Below are positions 1 through 9,659 of a DNA stretch of 64,000 nt, piece by piece; position 1 is the stretch's first letter; each line of letters opens with the position of its first letter. The notes beneath the pieces are model-generated. The model was not told the DNA's origin, made no database searches, and saw only the letters and a list, made by a program, of their open reading frames with translations. The position numbers were made by a program, and so were the translations under genes. The stretch spans positions 32,528,382 through 32,592,381 of the forward strand of contig OX419338.1 in the NCBI GenBank assembly GCA_948470475.1, given 5' to 3'. Origin of the DNA: Galaxea fascicularis (taxonomy: Eukaryota; Cnidaria; Anthozoa; Scleractinia; Euphylliidae).

Positions 1-96
1 TTTCAGCATGTTTCTTTCGACTAAGACTAAGCCTATTAACATATCTCTTCTTGAAGTCTTATTAAATAACTGGCTGGTGTTTTTTAAACTGATCAT
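1..96 (-). CDS. Partial small ORF, unit A copy (N-terminal end only)
   Basis: This is the start of the same reading frame as the 82-residue ORF at 20128-20376 in unit B; the ATG is at 94-96 on the minus strand and the rest lies before the window. I do not recognise the product. Conservation of an open frame over this short stretch is weak evidence, so it may not be a gene. Confidence 0.2.
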   Translation of the reverse strand, partial: MISLKNTSQLFNKTSRRDMLIGLVLVERNMLK

Positions 97-1078
97 GAAG
101 TAACTAATACAAAAGAAAGCACAGGACTTAAATCATGTCATTTTCTGTAAATTAGCCTGAGCGTGACAATCAAACATGATCGAGCAACAAAGGGTTTTCC
201 ACTTTCACTTTCCCGATCAGTAAGTACGTACCGCCATTCGTTAGGGTCTCTATGATTCTGTAATCACTATGTATAAATGCATTTGCACCATGATAACCTG
301 GTAAAATGAGAAAGTGTATAAAATTGAAGGCATAAAAAAAATCAATTGTCTCCGTTTCTCCGTCTAAGAGGCCTATAACATTTTAATCGAAGGTACATGA
401 ATATTAACCTTAGATAGGAAAAGAAAGACTCAAAAAAGTACGTTCTTGTTTGAAAGATTATTAAAGCAATGATAATTTCATTCGGCAAAATAGAAACCGG
501 AAGTAAACAGAAAATTATATTAGATCCTGTGAAGTCGAGCGGAATATCGCCTCATGATGACGCTTAATTAGCCGACGAGGCTGTTGGCCGAGTTCGTTAA
601 AATAATAAAATCGGGGGACATTTCACAAAAGGATTAATAATACACAAGTAAAGATTCAAATCAACCAGTTGTCTCAAAGCTCTCCGAAACAACGGAGACT
701 TGGTGCTTGTATGAGAGTCCCTTGTTAATGTGGCGAATTTGCAATTGCGTCACATTCGCTTGTCGGTGTGACTGAAATGTATTCTCATGTTCTGTTCGCT
801 GGAAAAATGTGTGATGAGTGAAAACAGTTTGTTGGAGAGTTCTTCGTTTGTGTTTTACTCGTCGAAGTCTTGGCCCCTTGGCGGCGCTAAATAGTTAATT
901 AACATTTCCGCTTGCATTTTCTCTGCACCACTGCAACCCATTTGCTAGAAGATCGTATCAATATTTAAGCCTCTAAAATATATCACACAAAGGCTAACCT
1001 CATTGATGACTGGCTCATTCTTCGAGTTTCTTCAATTTTTTTTTGTTTATTATTGTTGACATGAAGTGAACGTTTGTT

Positions 1079-1611
1079 TTACTTCATTAGGGCAAACAAG
1101 AGGGCTATGATGACGGGGGCGATCCCAGCTATTCAGCCTTGTCGCCATCAGTGAGACTTTGAGCTTGCTTCAGACCAACTTCCTGTAAGTAATAATTGCA
1201 GTAATCTTGGCAGTTGTTACAAAACTTAAAGTAGCTGCCAAACTTTTTCATCACCGCCACTGCTTTCACAATCAAATCCTCACCCTTGGCTTTAATTGTA
1301 CCGTGGAACTCCAGCTTAGACTTGCTGGATTTGGGCAACTCTTGCGTCACAGGGTAAATATGTTTTGTTTCATTGATGGTAATGAAACCAAGCTCTACGG
1401 TTACGAAATGTTCGTCATCTGTCGTGAGCACAATCGATTTATGCGCTCCGAATCCACTTCCCGGAATTGAGTAAACTTGTGGTCGAGGTTGACGTCGATT
1501 CTTGGCGGTAATGCTTTCTTGTCAAGTTCAAGTAGCTGCTGCCTGTATTCCTCTAAATCAGTACTCTTTATCGTCGAGCATGGGCTCAGCAAAAACATTG
1601 TTTGACGACAT
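1079..1611 (-). pseudogene. Small LRAT/PLAAT-like tail-anchored protein, copy A1 (broken)
   Basis: This is the unit A counterpart of the gene at 21101-21601 and a paralogue of the intact gene at 3896-4429. The ATG at 1609-1611 keeps the conserved MSS start and the FAEPMLDD segment. A 4-bp insertion then creates a stop right after the MLDDKEY motif, a single-base loss shifts the frame near 1483, and the C-terminal membrane segment is lost because the frame ends at DKAE. The middle still shows the HKSIV, DDEHF and NNCQDYCNYY motifs. With three independent lesions it cannot make the family's protein. A transcript could still exist because the 5' flank is conserved with its relatives. Confidence 0.85.
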
Positions 1612-2587
1612 TATGGGGCTTGAATGCTGTATAACTCCGCCGAATGTTCAGTGAAGAGCCCTCGTTACACGGCTTACTTAATTGAGCTGTTATTCGGTAC
1701 GCAAACTACACTTAGCGAAATCCTATTGGCTAATCTCATCTATCAAGACTTCTAAGAAATATTGTTTGAATTTTCCCTTTTTTCTCGGAAAGTTATGATC
1801 TCTTGTCACAGGGGAGGCGATTTGTTTATGTTGCACACGACTATACGAACCATCATCAAGATTAACGAGGCATTATTGTATATTGAATCACAAACTATGA
1901 TTTCAGGAACTTGTGAGGCTATTTTTTTGGCTCCACATCGCACTTCTTGTCTTTCGCGCAAAAAACTATCTAACCGTTCTTGCCATAGCCTTTTTTCCAG
2001 TGTCTGCCGGTATACCCGCAACAATTTAGGTTTTCCAAAGGTACATTAAATATTAAATGCTTCACTTTAGTATGACTTTTCATTCAAACCTTTGAATACC
2101 CATCATGCACTTCAGAGAGAGACACTGTCTATTGAAGAAATGTCTCTGCAGATTTTCTTCTCTTATATCTTAATCAAAATTTTCAAACAAAAGTTTTAAT
2201 CCAATCATCCAACCAGCTGATAGCCACTGAATATGATCTGACTGATATTCAATCAAATTTTAGTCAGTAATGGCACAATTACAACGTTAACTGAATGGAG
2301 TAAGGCCGTTAAACAATTATAAAGCTTTAAAAATACACGATTGGCTTAGGCTTCATTGGAGGAAGAGTAAGTAAAATATAACTTTAAAATAAGTATTTGT
2401 AGTTTAAAATATTTTACAATCATTAATTACAAAAACTTTCTTTACGTCATGCGCAGTGCGACTATAGTCACTTAACAAGGCACCATCAGTGGCATCACAG
2501 CATGTAGGCCTGAAAGAAGCATGGCAACGACAGAGTTCCTTATAGGGGTACCTTTACAACAAGTGGATGGTCGTTACGATTCGGATA

Positions 2588-2693
2588 GCAAGATCGGTAT
2601 AATCCTTTCTCGTCAAGATCAAGTAGATGCCACCTGTTCTAAGTACGTTTCACCGTCGAGAATGCGCTCAGCAAAAACATCCTTTGCCGACAC
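2588..2693 (-). pseudogene. 5' fragment of a third small-protein paralogue, copy A2
   Basis: Read on the minus strand this stretch aligns with the start of the gene at 3896-4429: the 5' leader with TTTACAGCAT, then a frame reading SAKDVFAERILDGETYLEQ, then a decayed match to the LDLDKKGLLP region. The initiator is GTG rather than ATG and stops follow within about 25 codons, after which similarity fades. It is therefore a relic of a third family member lying between the two larger copies. The equivalent relic in unit B is at about 22108-22155. Confidence 0.7.
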
Positions 2694-2699
2694 TGTGAG

Positions 2700-2960
2700 G
2701 CTTTCCCTTTGAATGCTGTAAAACTCCACCGAATATTCAAGGGGGGTGACCGGCTCTAACAAGGCGGAAATCTGGAGATTTTGACATAGTTCTTGGATAC
2801 TGCCGAAAAAAAGAGCGAAAATTGACATTTTAACAAGATTGTCACCGAAAAACTCGGGAGGATTTTCCGAATTTCTGGGAGGACTCAACGTCACACATGG
2901 TGTTGCTCAAACAATGTTTGTTAGAGTTGTCATCTCCCCGTGATTATACTCAGTGAAATA
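2700..2960 (-). repeat. Interspersed repeat R1, unit A, minus-oriented copy
   Basis: The reverse complement aligns with 7380-7680, sharing blocks such as GTGACAACT, AACAACAC, a GAAATTCGGAA segment and GGTGACAATCT. The two copies face each other in the unit. No coding potential is evident and no terminal repeats were recognised, so its class is unknown. Confidence 0.55.
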
Positions 2961-3315
2961 TTGGATTGTTTTGAAGGATCAAAAGTTGGTGTGGAAGGGG
3001 GAAGGGGAAGTTGAAAATTAAAGAATATTAGAAAATATCGGATTTAAACATGGTTGAAAATTAAAATTTTAAGTGAATGATTAGTGGACAAAGGCTAATT
3101 ATGTGTACATCCTTTTCTACCCTTCTTTCTTTCATTCCTAATTCACCCAGTTTCCCACAAATTCATCCAGAATGCCCCCTTCAGCTGCGATCATGACAGG
3201 GACGATCCGTTTCCACCGCATAATAAACAATATTTCTTAGAAATCTTGATAAAATAGATTAACCAATAAGATTTCGCCAAGTGCAATTTGATTCTGTTTC
3301 ATGCTGTGCCGAACG

Positions 3316-3808
3316 GTTCCGTCTTTTTCGGCGACAACCCACACATAGATCAAAAGGTCATTCATTCTTTGTGAATGTCTCACTTTTCCTGTAACAACGT
3401 GCTTTCCAGCGACAACACAGCCTTGAATGCCTGAGAAAAATCCTGAAACCACAAAGTTGTAGGCTTCCAAACTCTTGTATGCTTTGAACTGCTCTTTCGT
3501 GTAGAAACTCGTTCCCAAAACCAAGTATCTAAGCAAATCCATCGCTTCGATAGGTGGAAGGCACTCCGTGTCAAACTGTTGATCGGGAATGGTGACCAGA
3601 TCGACTCCAATTTCGGCGATTTTTTCAACGTATCTTCGTTTTACGTTGTCGTCAAGTTTAGCACAATATGACTCCGACAATATTGGGATCTTACTACAAA
3701 GCTCGTCAAGCGATGGCATATATGCATAATAAACACATGTAAATTTTACCCGCGGTGGAACCCCAACATGGTGGATACCCAAATATGGAAAATACAGTGC
3801 AAGCCAAG
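3316..3808 (-). pseudogene. Captured exon of a SWIM/YqaJ-type multi-copy gene, inserted in a promoter
   Basis: Unit B (22795/22796) and both minus-strand paralogues read straight from CCGAACG (or CCGA) into AATAACAGC, but here 493 bp intervene. On the minus strand the insert is open throughout and encodes about 160 residues containing LPPIEAMDLLRYLV, FYTKEQFKAYKSLEAYN and KVRHSQRMND. I recognise these as the N-terminal exon of multi-copy cnidarian genes that carry a SWIM zinc finger and often a YqaJ-like recombinase domain. The SWIM cysteines and the nuclease part are absent. The apparent 207-residue ORF (3237-3860) is chimaeric: its ends are antisense to the host promoter and leader. No target-site duplication is visible. 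It is probably a dead fragment. Confidence 0.65.
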
Positions 3809-3895
3809 AATAACAGCCTGCGTCGTGTAAGCTGCGCAACAAAGGGTTTTCAGCGAACATTCAGCGGAGTTTTACAGCATATTCAAAGCCTCACA

Positions 3896-4429
3896 ATGTC
3901 GTTAAGCGATATTTTTGCTGAGCCCATGCTCGACGATGAAGAGTATTTAGAAGAATACAGGCAGCAGCTGCTTGATCTTGACAAGAAAGGATTACTTCCG
4001 AGACTTGACGTCAACCTCAACTATAAAGTTTACTCAATTCGGGGAAGTGAATTCGGAGCGCATAAATCGATTGTGCTCACCACAGATGACGAGCATTTCG
4101 TAACCGTAGAGCTTGGTTTCATTACCGTAGATGGAAAGAAACATATTTATCCTGTCACAAGAGAGTTGTCCAAATCTAACAAGTCAAAGCTGGAGTACCA
4201 CGGTACAGTTAAAGCCAAGGGTGAAGATTTGGTAGCAAAAGCAGTGGCGGTGATGAAAACGTTTGGCAATTACTTCAAGTTTTGCAAAAACTGCCAAGAC
4301 TTCTGCAATTATTACTTACAGGAAATTGGCCTGAAGGAAGCTCGAAATCTTACTGATAGCGACAAGGCGACAATAGCTGGGATCGTCGCCGCCATCATAG
4401 CCTTCTTGTTTTTCCTAATGCGGAAGTAA
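3896..4429 (+). CDS. Small LRAT/PLAAT-like tail-anchored protein, copy A3 (intact)
   Basis: This is the one fully intact family member, 177 residues. The start is the ATG giving MSLSDIFAEPMLDDEEY; the open frame upstream has no ATG and runs into the 493-bp insert, so it is not part of the gene. Visible features are a charged N-terminus, GAHKSIVLTTDDEHF with His56 and His67, FCKNCQDFCNYYLQE with Cys133, and a hydrophobic segment at about residues 158-174 followed by MRK. LRAT/PLAAT enzymes (about 160-180 residues, two His on early strands, an NCEHF motif and a C-terminal membrane segment) share this order, so I infer a permuted papain-like fold acting on lipids or thioesters at a membrane, with its bulk in the cytosol. 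The assignment rests on motifs only. No intron is needed. Confidence 0.7.
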   Translation: MSLSDIFAEPMLDDEEYLEEYRQQLLDLDKKGLLPRLDVNLNYKVYSIRGSEFGAHKSIVLTTDDEHFVTVELGFITVDGKKHIYPVTRELSKSNKSKLEYHGTVKAKGEDLVAKAVAVMKTFGNYFKFCKNCQDFCNYYLQEIGLKEARNLTDSDKATIAGIVAAIIAFLFFLMRK

Positions 4430-4816
4430 AGGAAACGTTCACTACAAGTCTTAAGAAAGGCTAACCTCATTGATAAGTGGCTAATACTTCGAATTTCTTT
4501 TTAATTTTGATGTTCGTGAGTGCTGTGGTATATTTTAGTAGCTGAAAACGTGCTACGACACCTTGTAGCAAATGGATTGCAGTTCCATGGAGAAACTGAA
4601 AGCGGAAATGTTAGCAACAGGCTCTCATACAGACAAGTCTCCGTTGTTACGGAGAACTTTGAAAAGAACTGGTTAATTGTACTCTTTTCTTCTGTACTAT
4701 TAATGTTTTTTTTTTCGGAATGTCGGCTGATGTTACGATTTTAACCAAATCGGCCAACAGTCTCTTCGGCTAAGGAGCCGATGACATATTCACTTCTTCA
4801 TTGCGACTGGACGTTT

Positions 4817-5030
4817 GATTTGATTTGATTATCTTTTTGTGTTGATGAAACAATTATACGAGCACTCAGCAAGTGTGAACTCGATGTCCTTCCTCCGTGT
4901 GTAACAGTGTATAAATAAAGTTATTTCATTTGAATGGATTTGATTGGTTAAGGTTGATTTGTTAAGGGAGGTGGGAAGAGGTGGCGAGGGAAGGGGGGGG
5001 GGGGATGGAGGAAGAGGAGGTAAGTCGAAT
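4817..5030 (+). repeat. TTTGA repeats and polypurine/G-rich tract
   Basis: A run of TTTGATTTGA repeats lies near 4817-4830, and 4964-5022 is almost entirely purine on the plus strand, with a run of twelve G. Unit B has the same structure at about 23795-23990. The tract could form triplex or G-quadruplex structures, but no gene is associated with it. Confidence 0.6.
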
Positions 5031-5189
5031 CCAGTTTTCGGCAATCATTATATGGTATGCGCGCTTACCAGTAACATAGCTCTTATACAGAACAGGGTGA
5101 GTTGTTTTGACATGATCACTTGCAGGTGCTATCAAAGAGAGAAAAAATGGGTAAAGCATACGTGAAGTAGGTGGGGAAGCCGCTGCCCA

Positions 5190-5572
5190 GTAAGTCTAGC
5201 CTCGTACGACGACTCAGGGTTTCTATTTATTTAACTTCGCCAAGCTGGCAGGGACACCGCAACAGCAAGCGCCAATTACTGCGGGCCCGAGACACAGGTC
5301 AGCACCAGGGGTGGTCACAGCCAGGGTTCGTTACGTCCCTAGTGGTTCTTTAACGTCCCACAGATTTAATTGTGGAGAGTTGCGAGACGGGACCTCCGAT
5401 TTATCGTCCTTATCCGAGAAGACTAGAAAGTCTAACCATTTGCAGATGTCATTGCAAGGGAAGCACTTTCTCCTCAGTTATTTAAAGACCCTGAGTGCTG
5501 ATCCGGCCGGGGTTTGAACCCACGACCTCCCGCACGTTAGTCCGGAACTCTACCAACTGAGTTAACCGGTTT
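5190..5572 (-). mobile_element. tRNA-derived SINE, unit A copy
   Basis: Read on the minus strand the element begins with a tRNA-like head. It has an A-box-like segment with AACTCAGTTGGTAGAG and a B box GGGTTCAAACCCC (near 5511-5523), followed by a body containing GATAAATCGGAGGTCCC and GGGACGTTAAAGAACC, as in invertebrate SINEs. It also sits at the same place in unit B (24178-24540), so it was inserted before the duplication. The tRNA-like head is not a functional tRNA gene. Confidence 0.75.
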
Positions 5573-5619
5573 CTATTCTGCATAATGAAGTCGAAAATAA
5601 TTAAAAAAAAACCATCAAA

Positions 5620-5990
5620 AGGAAAAAGAAGATATAGTTGAACCTCTCCATAACGGCCTTCTTGGGGACCGTAGTTAATATATTAATATATATACTAAAT
5701 TTTAGTTTCTCTGTTTCATGTTTTTGTTCGCTTTTATGGCCTTGACGTCGACCCTGCGCAAAACCTGCCAAAACACACTTTTTTCGGCAGGATAACCAAT
5801 CAAAAGTTTCGACTAATTTCTTCGCAACGAACTTGCGAAGCAAAAACAAAAAATTGTGCAGGGTCACGGTCGATTCAACATCTATTGCGACTGCACTGTT
5901 CTTACTTTTGAAATTTCCAGGGCGGTCTCATAACCAGTCCCTCGACTAACTATGTGGGGACAGAGGAAAGTGGCCTTTGTAGAGAGGTGA
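5620..5990. repeat. Interrupted repeat of the AACCTCTCCATAACGGCC family
   Basis: The left part (5627-5665) and the right part (about 5950-5990, with GGGGACAGAGGAAAGTGGCC) look like two halves of one repeat split by about 285 bp of other DNA. A related contiguous copy lies at 53025-53110. The repeat starts resemble pogo/Tc1-type ends, but I see no full inverted terminal repeat here. The split arrangement is shared with unit B (24605-24955). Confidence 0.4.
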
Positions 5991-6179
5991 CCGTTGTTTT
6001 TTCTTTTTGTTGCATGTAACTACGTAACACAAATCAAAAATTAATTCTCAGAAGAAAAAATATTAACAAAGCTGAAATTAAGTACATCAGTTTCATTGCA
6101 TCAGCTTCGTCTTCCGCAACAGTGACATCTTCGTTGCTTTTATCAGTTACCTCGAGTAGTTCATTTCGTGACTTCCTTC

Positions 6180-6575
6180 CTCCAGCCAGAATGACCTTTT
6201 TCATTATAAATGGGGGTTTTAGACACTGTTTTAGTTTCAGGTATAGCGGAGCGGTGTTAATGCTATGGAACAGTTTCCCCGACTCATTTGCGGCAGGCAG
6301 GATCTCTAGAATCTCTTCACGCTGGCTGCAGCGGTTTTCTTTCAATGCATGAATTGCTTAATCAAACGCGGCTCTCATATAAAGCAGTTTTCTTAATTTA
6401 TTGTAGTTTTAGATAGTTTATATTGCGAATTTTTTAAAATTGAATTTATAAGTAGTTTTTAGATAGTTTAAATTGTGAATTTTTGTATAGTGTATTATAA
6501 CTAAGGATATACCAAATGTACATAACTGATGAGAAAACCTTGTATAAACAAACTCATTTGATTTGATTTGTGTTT
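6180..6575 (+). mobile_element. LINE 3' end remnant, unit A
   Basis: The plus strand encodes a fragment reading SFRYSGAVLMLWNSFPDSF, which matches the extreme C-terminus of non-LTR retrotransposon ORF2 proteins (usually an SGAxLWNxLP motif). It is followed by a non-coding stretch that ends in TTTGATTTGATTTG, a tail of simple repeats typical of such elements. Only the 3' few hundred bases remain. The same truncation in unit B (25360-25680) shows one insertion before the duplication. Confidence 0.6.
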
Positions 6576-8642
6576 AAATCTACAACCCCCACTCGTCACC
6601 GTGGGCCCTTGCCATAACCCAACTGTTCCGGCTGGCCCCAATATATGTTGAAAGTAATGAATAGAAAAAGACAGCCCCCTTTCCCGAGTATGTACTTTTT
6701 TCAGCAACCCTATCTTGCTTTCTCAATTTTCTTATGACCCCCTCCTTTCTTGCCAGCCTTCCCCCCAGGCACTGAACAAATGAACACGTCATAACTCTAT
6801 TCTCATCGCGTTACCCCATACAAGGTATCCAACAATATGACCCGTCCCTACTTTGTTGAATGAAATTATCATTGCTAAAACGATGACACGTAATTATCTT
6901 CTTACCAAGAACTTACTTAGTACAAAATTGAGGAAACTGAAATAATTTCAGAATAGTAAAAAAACGATGATCTCGTCGGCTTTTTTAAATAAGCTCACGT
7001 TTTCGTTGGTATATATTGCCGTCACTGTTGCTAAGTTTCCTATTAAATCTACTGAAAAAAATTACCGCTCACTACTCTGGATCCAAAAGGGGCTTTTTTC
7101 GGAGTGATGAGTGAGCGGCGAAGCCGCGATGCGAAGCCACGACGCCCGTCGTGGCGATATCTCACCGTATCCGACCTCGTCCCCAGGGTCCTCTCGAGAT
7201 CTCACTGTATTATATCTCAATTCTTCAGTCCAAAAGAAAATGGCATCCAAGGTAACCACTCACCGCCACTGTCACAGATTATATATTCTTTACTACATAC
7301 AGTACAAATATGTGGCTGAACTTTGCTTCAGTTAAGTTCTTATTTCTCTTTCTCTACCACATTATAAGCCCTAAAAATATGGTCAACGACATTATCTTCC
7401 TCACGAAGATTACCGGGGGAGTGACAACTTTAACAAACTTTGTGTGAACAACACTGTGTGTAACTTTAAGTTCTCCCGGAAATTCGGAAGATCCTTCCTA
7501 TTTTTTTGGGTGACAATCTCGAAGAAATGTCAAACTTCGCTTTTTTTCTGCAATACCCCGGAACTATGTCATATTTCCCGGAAGAAGTCCCGAGTCTCCC
7601 GATTTCCAGAATAATTTTTTTCCACGCGAAACAGGTCTTGTTAGAGTTGTCAGCCCCCGTGAGATTATTGCACATAACATTTATTTTATTGCCAAAGTTA
7701 AGTGTCCTTATTTGGCGTCTTGTAACCTCATTTTGGTCTGAAGACACTGTGGAACCATTACAAACGTGATGGGGGAGGGGGCGGGGGGAGAATTTTAGTT
7801 TGCATAATTTGTTTTTTCGCCCATTGCTTGTGCAGGATTTGTTTTGCAGGTGCATTACCTTTCTTTGCTTGTTTGTTTGTTTGTTGTTTTTGCCTTCTTC
7901 ATTGCACTTCATTGCATTCCTTTTACCTCGCACATATTTTTTGGCTGTTCCCCGCTCCCCACCCCCTCATCACCTTTCTAATGGTCCCCTTATTTTGTAT
8001 AATTTATTCAGCTTTAGTTATGGGTGAAAGTACAATCATGGATATTTTTGCACAATTTTTACAGCGTTAGAATTGGGGTTCTATATAAACCGTCCAATTA
8101 GCAAACCAGGATTAAAATCGCTTCTACAGCAGTGAATTACCGAAGAATATCGAAATCAAGTTGCAATGTGATCTTAAATTCTCAACATTACTGACTGAAA
8201 CTTCGTCATAGTTTACGATATAGCTGAAGAGAAAGATACATAAGCTACCCAAGGAGAGGTAGATACAGGAAACAATAGGCAGCGATTTTGAGCCAGATGT
8301 TCTTCTTCTTTCCCAACTTCTCTGTCGTCCATCGCACGTACCATTTTTCAATCCAGTCATTTTTGTATCCTTCCTCCGTCTTATATCTGCTTAGAAGTGT
8401 GCCCACAATTGTTGGCACTTGAGCATACAGTATGGGGATTAGCTAGGCGAGAGCATATTTCGTACTTGTTGAAGGAAAAGGGTTTTTAGGACCTTCTTAA
8501 GCTTGAATTCCCAGCCATCCATTTTCCGCACCAGCATACGAACTAAGCACTACTGTTTTTTTCTTTTTGACAACATTGCCTTTGAAGCCGAGTTGTCGGG
8601 TATCAAAGCTGGAACTCAGCGTGAGCCAGAGCGCACCGACCA
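6576..8642. other. Non-coding stretch between LINE remnant and receptor gene, unit A
   Basis: No gene is supported here. It contains the plus-oriented R1 repeat (7380-7680) and a segment with GACCTCGTCCCCAGGGTCC near 7170-7195, resembling the hairpin element at 56288-56349. The open frames present are not maintained between units A and B. Confidence 0.6.
7380..7680 (+). repeat. Interspersed repeat R1, unit A, plus-oriented copy
   Basis: It aligns with the reverse complement of 2700-2960 and is shared with unit B (26460-26790). It is cut through by many small indels, and no coding frame is conserved between copies. Confidence 0.5.
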
Positions 8643-9632
8643 CTACATCTGCATCTCGCGTAGCTCCATGACGTCAACTGTGGTGTCACGGCAGGTTATT
8701 TTCTTCAGGATATACAAGAAGCCGCGCCTGTATCCGGAGCTCTGGATGGCGTAAATAAAGGGGTTCACAGAACAGTTTAGGAGTGTGAGATATTGCGCCC
8801 AATACCGGAGATGAAGAACATTTCCGACCTTGCTATATCTTAGGATCATCAAAAGCCCGTACGGGATAAAAGCGGCAAAAAACACTACCGTCAGTAATAT
8901 GAGCACTCTGACTAATCTTTGCTTCTCTCTCATTTCCTCTTGAGTAGCGCCCCGTTCACCGTTGTTGTTACAGATGGTTTTTTTGACGTGCATGCCGTAG
9001 ATGATCTGTGAGTAGCAAAATGCGATTATCGTGAACGGAATAATGGTAAGAATCGCCATCAAACAGCAAATGTAGACGAACATTCTTTCCCTCGCCTCGC
9101 CGAAACTGCAGCGGCCTTGTGTGTTGGGGCAAATGTCAACTGCGGCAAACATTGGCGTCACAAGCGCCAAGGAAGTCACCCAGATGCCGACGATGACGTA
9201 GGCGATCTTGTCAGTCGTGAGCCTGCGAGATGGTGTCAGTGGTTTCATTAGTGCCTGATACCTTTCCACTGCCAGCAGGGTAAGCGTGAGCACTGTCACC
9301 AGAAGCGTTACTATTGGGATGGTGTTGCTGATGATAAACTTACAGAGGAAACTCTCAAGTTCCGGGGAATAGGGTGGGCGGTGCCTGCGCACCACGACGT
9401 GGATAATTGTGAACAAATGCGTTGTGTTGTCTGCGGCAGCTACGTTGACCAATAGATAGTTGGTAGTTGATCTCATTGCGCGTATGACCTTTACGACTGC
9501 AATGACCAGCGAATTACCGATCAAGCCAATAAGGACAATTATACACACGATAACCAACTCATGGATTGTATCGTCTCCCTGATTTTTACCGGAGTTTGTC
9601 GAGTTGGTACTGTTGTTTGACTCGGAAGCCAT
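8643..9632 (-). CDS. Class A G-protein-coupled receptor, intronless, unit A copy
   Basis: This encodes a 329-residue seven-transmembrane receptor at the cell surface. The ATG at 9630-9632 gives MASESNNSTNSTN, an extracellular tail with several N-glycosylation sites; the frame is open upstream but has no ATG there. Visible class A landmarks are IGNSLV in helix 1 (Asn40), AAAD in helix 2 (Asp68), a Cys at the start of helix 3 (Cys97), ERY at 123-125, Trp151 in helix 4, Pro200 in helix 5, FIPY at 255-258 in helix 6 and NPFIY at 290-294. It resembles peptide-type receptors, but the ligand cannot be told. Helix 6 lacks the usual Trp of CWxP. Compared with unit B, a TAG after MQM removes nine C-terminal residues. 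Confidence 0.93.
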   Translation of the reverse strand: MASESNNSTNSTNSGKNQGDDTIHELVIVCIIVLIGLIGNSLVIAVVKVIRAMRSTTNYLLVNVAAADNTTHLFTIIHVVVRRHRPPYSPELESFLCKFIISNTIPIVTLLVTVLTLTLLAVERYQALMKPLTPSRRLTTDKIAYVIVGIWVTSLALVTPMFAAVDICPNTQGRCSFGEARERMFVYICCLMAILTIIPFTIIAFCYSQIIYGMHVKKTICNNNGERGATQEEMREKQRLVRVLILLTVVFFAAFIPYGLLMILRYSKVGNVLHLRYWAQYLTLLNCSVNPFIYAIQSSGYRRGFLYILKKITCRDTTVDVMELREMQM

Positions 9633-9659
9633 TGTATTCGCTTTTTCTTTTGTTTTCAC

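Larger units (their letters stand above)
540..4790. repeat. Inverted duplication containing the small-protein cluster, unit A
   Basis: The minus-strand gene with both flanks (about 540-1775) is repeated in inverted orientation around the plus-strand gene (about 3235-4790). The match covers the 5' flank (the stretch ending in AAACAATATTTCTTAG), the coding region and the 3' flank with its GGCCAACAG and TCGGCTAA blocks. This shows the two genes arose by an inverted duplication that took their promoters with them. The same arrangement in unit B shows that it predates the 20-kb duplication. Confidence 0.75.

Noticed and set aside
3755..3895. N-terminal extension of the intact small-protein gene
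   Set aside because: The upstream frame has no ATG and lies partly inside the unit-A-specific insert; paralogues begin at the MSL/MSS methionine.
4966..5159. Pro/Ser-rich or Gly/Arg-rich proteins over the polypurine tract
   Set aside because: They are translations of a low-complexity purine run and are not conserved in frame in unit B.
5499..5572. Functional tRNA gene
   Set aside because: The tRNA-like head is joined to a SINE body, lies in a duplicated dispersed element, and lacks a proper acceptor stem.
9633..9659. Nine-residue N-terminal extension of the unit A receptor
   Set aside because: It would start at GTG and unit B has no ATG there; the conserved ATG (MA[SC]ESN) is the better start.
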